From NCBI RefSeq assembly GCF_020379485.1, contig NW_026016987.1, positions 37,229 through 101,228 on the forward strand: 64,000 nt of DNA, given 5' to 3'. The position numbers and the translations under genes are program-made. The notes under the pieces were generated by a model, which saw only the letters and a list, made by a program, of their open reading frames with translations, did no database searches and had not been told where the DNA came from. The first letter of the stretch is position 1. Every line of letters begins with the position of its first letter. This stretch comes from Brassica napus (lineage: Eukaryota > Streptophyta > Magnoliopsida > Brassicales > Brassicaceae). Positions 61,081 through 64,000 of the stretch are shown here, piece after piece.

Positions 61081-64000
61081 ATTCTTTGTAAGAAGCTTGA
61101 TTTGGATACATAAAGTGGTGGAGAATCACCAGGAAGTTGAATAAATCTCATAGGAGTTGGCGATGAATGAAGAAGTTATCCCACTTTCAAATCAGGTGAT
61201 TCCAGTTTCCCAGTTGGGAATAGCACAGCTTCTTCGTCGTTCCAATCAAACCAGGATGAATCTCTTTGTAAGAAGCTTGATTTGGATACATAAAGTGGTG
61301 GAGAATCACCAGGAAGTTGAATAAATCTCATAGGAGTTGGCATGAAGAAGTTATCCCACTTTCAAATCAGGTGATTCCAGTTTCCCAGTTTGGGAATAGC
61401 ACAGCTTCTTCGTCGTTCCAATCAAACCAGGATGAATCTCTTTGTAAGAAGCTTGATTTGGATACATAAAGTGGTGGAGAATCACCAGGAAGTTGAATAA
61501 ATCTCATAGGAGTTGGCATGAAGAAATCCCACTTTCAAATCAGGTGATTCCAGTTTCCCAGTTTGGGAATAGCACAGCTTCTTCGTCGTTCCAATCAAAC
61601 CAGGATGAATCTCTTTGTAAGAAGCTTGATTTGGATACATAAAGTGGTGGAGAATCACCAGGAAGTTGAATAAATCTCATAGGAGTTGGCATGAAGAAGT
61701 TATCCCACTTTCAAATCAGGTGATTCCAGTTTCCCAGTTTGGGAATAGCACAGCTTCTTCGTCGTTCCAATCAAACCAGGATGAATCTCTTTGTAAGAAG
61801 CTTGATTTGGATACATAAAGTGGTGGAGAATCACCAGGAAGTTGAATAAATCTCATAGGAGTTGGCATGAAGAAGTTATCCCACTTTCAAATCAGGTGAT
61901 TCCAGTTTCCCAGTTGGGAATAGCACAGCTTCTTCGTCGTTCCAATCAAACCAGGATGAATCTCTTTGTAAGAAGCTTGATTTGGATACATAAAGTGGTG
62001 GAGAATCACCAGGAAGTTGAATAAATCTCATAGGAGTTGGCATGAAGAAGTTATCCCACTTTCAAATCAGGTGATTCCAGTTTCCCAGTTTGGGAATAGC
62101 ACAGCTTCTTCGTCGTTCCAATCAAACCAGGATGAATCACTTTGTAAGAAGCTTGATTTGGATACATAAAGTGGTGGAGAATCACCAGGAAGTTGAATAA
62201 ATCTCATAGGAGTTGGCATGAAGAAGTTATCCCACTTTCAAATCAGGTGATTCCAGTTTCCCAGTTTGGGAATAGCACAGCTTCTTCGTCGTTCCAATCA
62301 AACCAGGATGAATCACTTTGTAAGAAGCTTGATTTGGATACATAAAGTGGTGGAGAATCACCAGGAAGTTGAATAAATCTCATAGGAGTTGGCATGAAGA
62401 AGTTATCCCACTTTCAAATCAGGTGATTCCAGTTTCCCAGTTTGGAATAGCACAGTTCGTCGTTCCAATCAAACCAGGATGAATCACTTTGTAAGAAGCT
62501 TGATTTGGATACATAAAGTGGTGGAGAATCACCAGGAAGTTGAATAAATCTCATAGGAGTTGGCATGAAGAAGTTATCCCACTTTCAAATCAGGTGATTC
62601 CAGTTTCCCAGTTTGGGAATAGCACAGCTTCTTCGTCGTTCCAATCAAACCAGGATGAATCACTTTGTGAAGAAGCTTGATTTGGATACATAAAGTGGTG
62701 GAGAATCACCAGGAAGTTGAATAAATCTCATAGGAGTTGGCATGAAGAAGTTATCCCACTTTCAAATCAGGTGATTCCAGTTTCCCAGTTTGGGAATAGC
62801 ACAGCTTCTTCGTCGTTCCAATCAAACCAGGATGAATCATTTGTGTAAGAAGCTTGATTTGGATACATAAAGTGGTGGAGAATCACCAGGAAGTTGAATA
62901 AATCTCATAGGAGTTGGCATGAAGAAGAAGTTATCCCACTTTCAAATCAGGTGATTCCAGTTTCCCAGTTTGGGAATAGCACAGCTTCTTCGTCGTTCCA
63001 ATCAAACCAGGATGAATCACTTTGTAAGAAGCTTGATTTGGATACATAAAGTGGTGGAGAATCACCAGGAAGTTGAATAAATCTCATAGGAGTTGGCATG
63101 AAGAAGTTATCCCACTTTCAAATCAGGTGATTCCAGTTTCCCAGTTTGGGAATAGCACAGCTTCTTCGTCGTTCCAATCAAACCAGGATGAATCACTTTG
63201 TAAGAAGCTTGATTTGGATACATAAAGTGGTGGAGAATCACCAGGAAGTTGAATAAATCTCATAGGAGTTGGCATGAAGAAGTTATCCCACTTTCAAATC
63301 AGGTGATTCCAGTTTCCCAGTTTGGGAATAGCACAGCTTCTTCGTCGTTCCAATCAAACCAGGATGAATCTCTTGTAAGAAGCTTGATTTGGATACATAA
63401 AGTGGTGGAGAATCACCAGGAAGTTGTTGAATAAATCTCATAGGAGTTGGCATGAAGAAGTTATCCCACTTTCAAATCAGGTGATTCCAGTTCCCAGTTT
63501 GGGAATAGCACATTCTTCGTCGTTCCAATCAAACCAGGATGAATCTCTTTGTAAGAAGCTTGATTTGGATACATAAAGTGGTGGAGAATCACCAGGAAGT
63601 TGAATAAATCTCATAGGAGTTGGCATGAAGAAGGTTATCCCACTTTCAAATCAGGTGATTCCAGTTTCCCAGTTGGGAATAGCACAGCTTCTTCGTCGTT
63701 CCAATCAAACCAGGATGAATCTCTTTGTAAGAAGCTTGATTTGGATACATAAAGTGGTGGAGAATCACCAGGAAGTTGAATAAATCTCATAGGAGTTGGC
63801 ATGAAGAAGTTATCCCACTTTCAAATCAGGTGATTCCAGTTTCCCAGTTTGGGAATAGCACAGCTTCTTCGTCGTTCCAATCAAACCAGGATGAATCTCT
63901 TTGTAAGAAGCTTGATTTGGATACATAAAGTGGTGGAGAATCACAGGAAGTTGAATAAATCTCATAGGAGTTGGCATGAAGAAGTTATCCCACTTTCAAA
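61081..64000. repeat. Satellite with many small indels, continuing off-window
   Basis: About 16.6 monomers with frequent 1-10 bp indels: GAATTCTTTG near 61080, extra bases at 61162, a gap near 61526, CAGTTGGGAA, a CAGTTCGTCG gap near 62453, GAAGAAGAAG at 62922, GTTGTTG at 63424 and others. Both CAC and CTC forms occur. Short open frames at 61842 and 63249 result from these indels. The array runs past the window end. Confidence 0.92.

Noticed and set aside
15939..63434. Repeated 60-residue open frames in the satellite (for example at 15939, 20516, 21220, 22979, 24386, 60962, 61842 and 63249)
   Set aside because: They arise where a small indel shifts the 176-bp unit into a frame that avoids its stop. 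Most units lack them, and they have no independent sign of coding.
14737..64000. CRISPR-like regular repeat structure
   Set aside because: Units are directly adjacent with no variable spacers, 176 bp long, and lie in a plant centromere context next to LTR elements.

Overview
This window looks like centromeric DNA of a Brassiceae plant (Brassica or Raphanus type). From about 14.7 kb to the right edge it is almost entirely a 176-bp tandem repeat with one HindIII site per unit. I recognise the unit, from memory and not by search, as the Brassica centromere satellite CentBr. The species cannot be fixed from the window. There are no ordinary host genes; all real coding sequence belongs to Ty1/Copia LTR retrotransposons.

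Bases 1-14736 are a nest of LTR elements, labelled here C1, C2, A1, A2 and S. A2 is a non-coding (non-autonomous) LTR element. Its 3' LTR (13743-14736) abuts the satellite in mid-monomer, so A2 probably inserted into the array. A2 was then invaded by C1, a minus-strand Copia element (2167-9112), and by S, a minus-strand solo LTR (9676-10638) with the target duplication AAGGA. C1 was itself broken twice. A1, a complete non-coding element (3036-7255), landed at the protease/integrase junction with duplication CTTCA. C2, a plus-strand Copia element (1-2166, 5' end off-window), landed in the integrase. The two A1 LTRs differ at only 2 of 1037 positions, so A1 is recent. C2 still has an open reverse transcriptase/RNase H frame. 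C1 is a broken gag-pol. A1 and A2 carry Copia-type signals (A1: Met-initiator primer binding site; both: polypurine tract and a conserved 3' motif) and no protein, so they probably move using enzymes of Copia relatives.

The satellite has five zones. 14737-25808: about 63 monomers with several substitution types, mainly CACTTTGT[A/G]A. 25809-27338: a scrambled patch with satellite words in order but mixed with foreign-looking sequence. 27339-28505: monomers with many 1-3 bp deletions. 28506-57915: about 167 monomers that I could not tell apart except for one 2-bp deletion. 57916-64000: a zone differing mainly at one A/T site up to about 61080, then an indel-rich zone to the window end. The scrambled patch and indel-rich flanks raise the question of assembly error versus real array-edge decay.

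The most interesting points are the modular non-coding element family, the mosaic solo LTR that changes parent near its TATA box, the clustered GTACGG motifs in LTRs of different families, the interlocking dyad symmetries in the satellite, and the extreme homogeneity of the core array.
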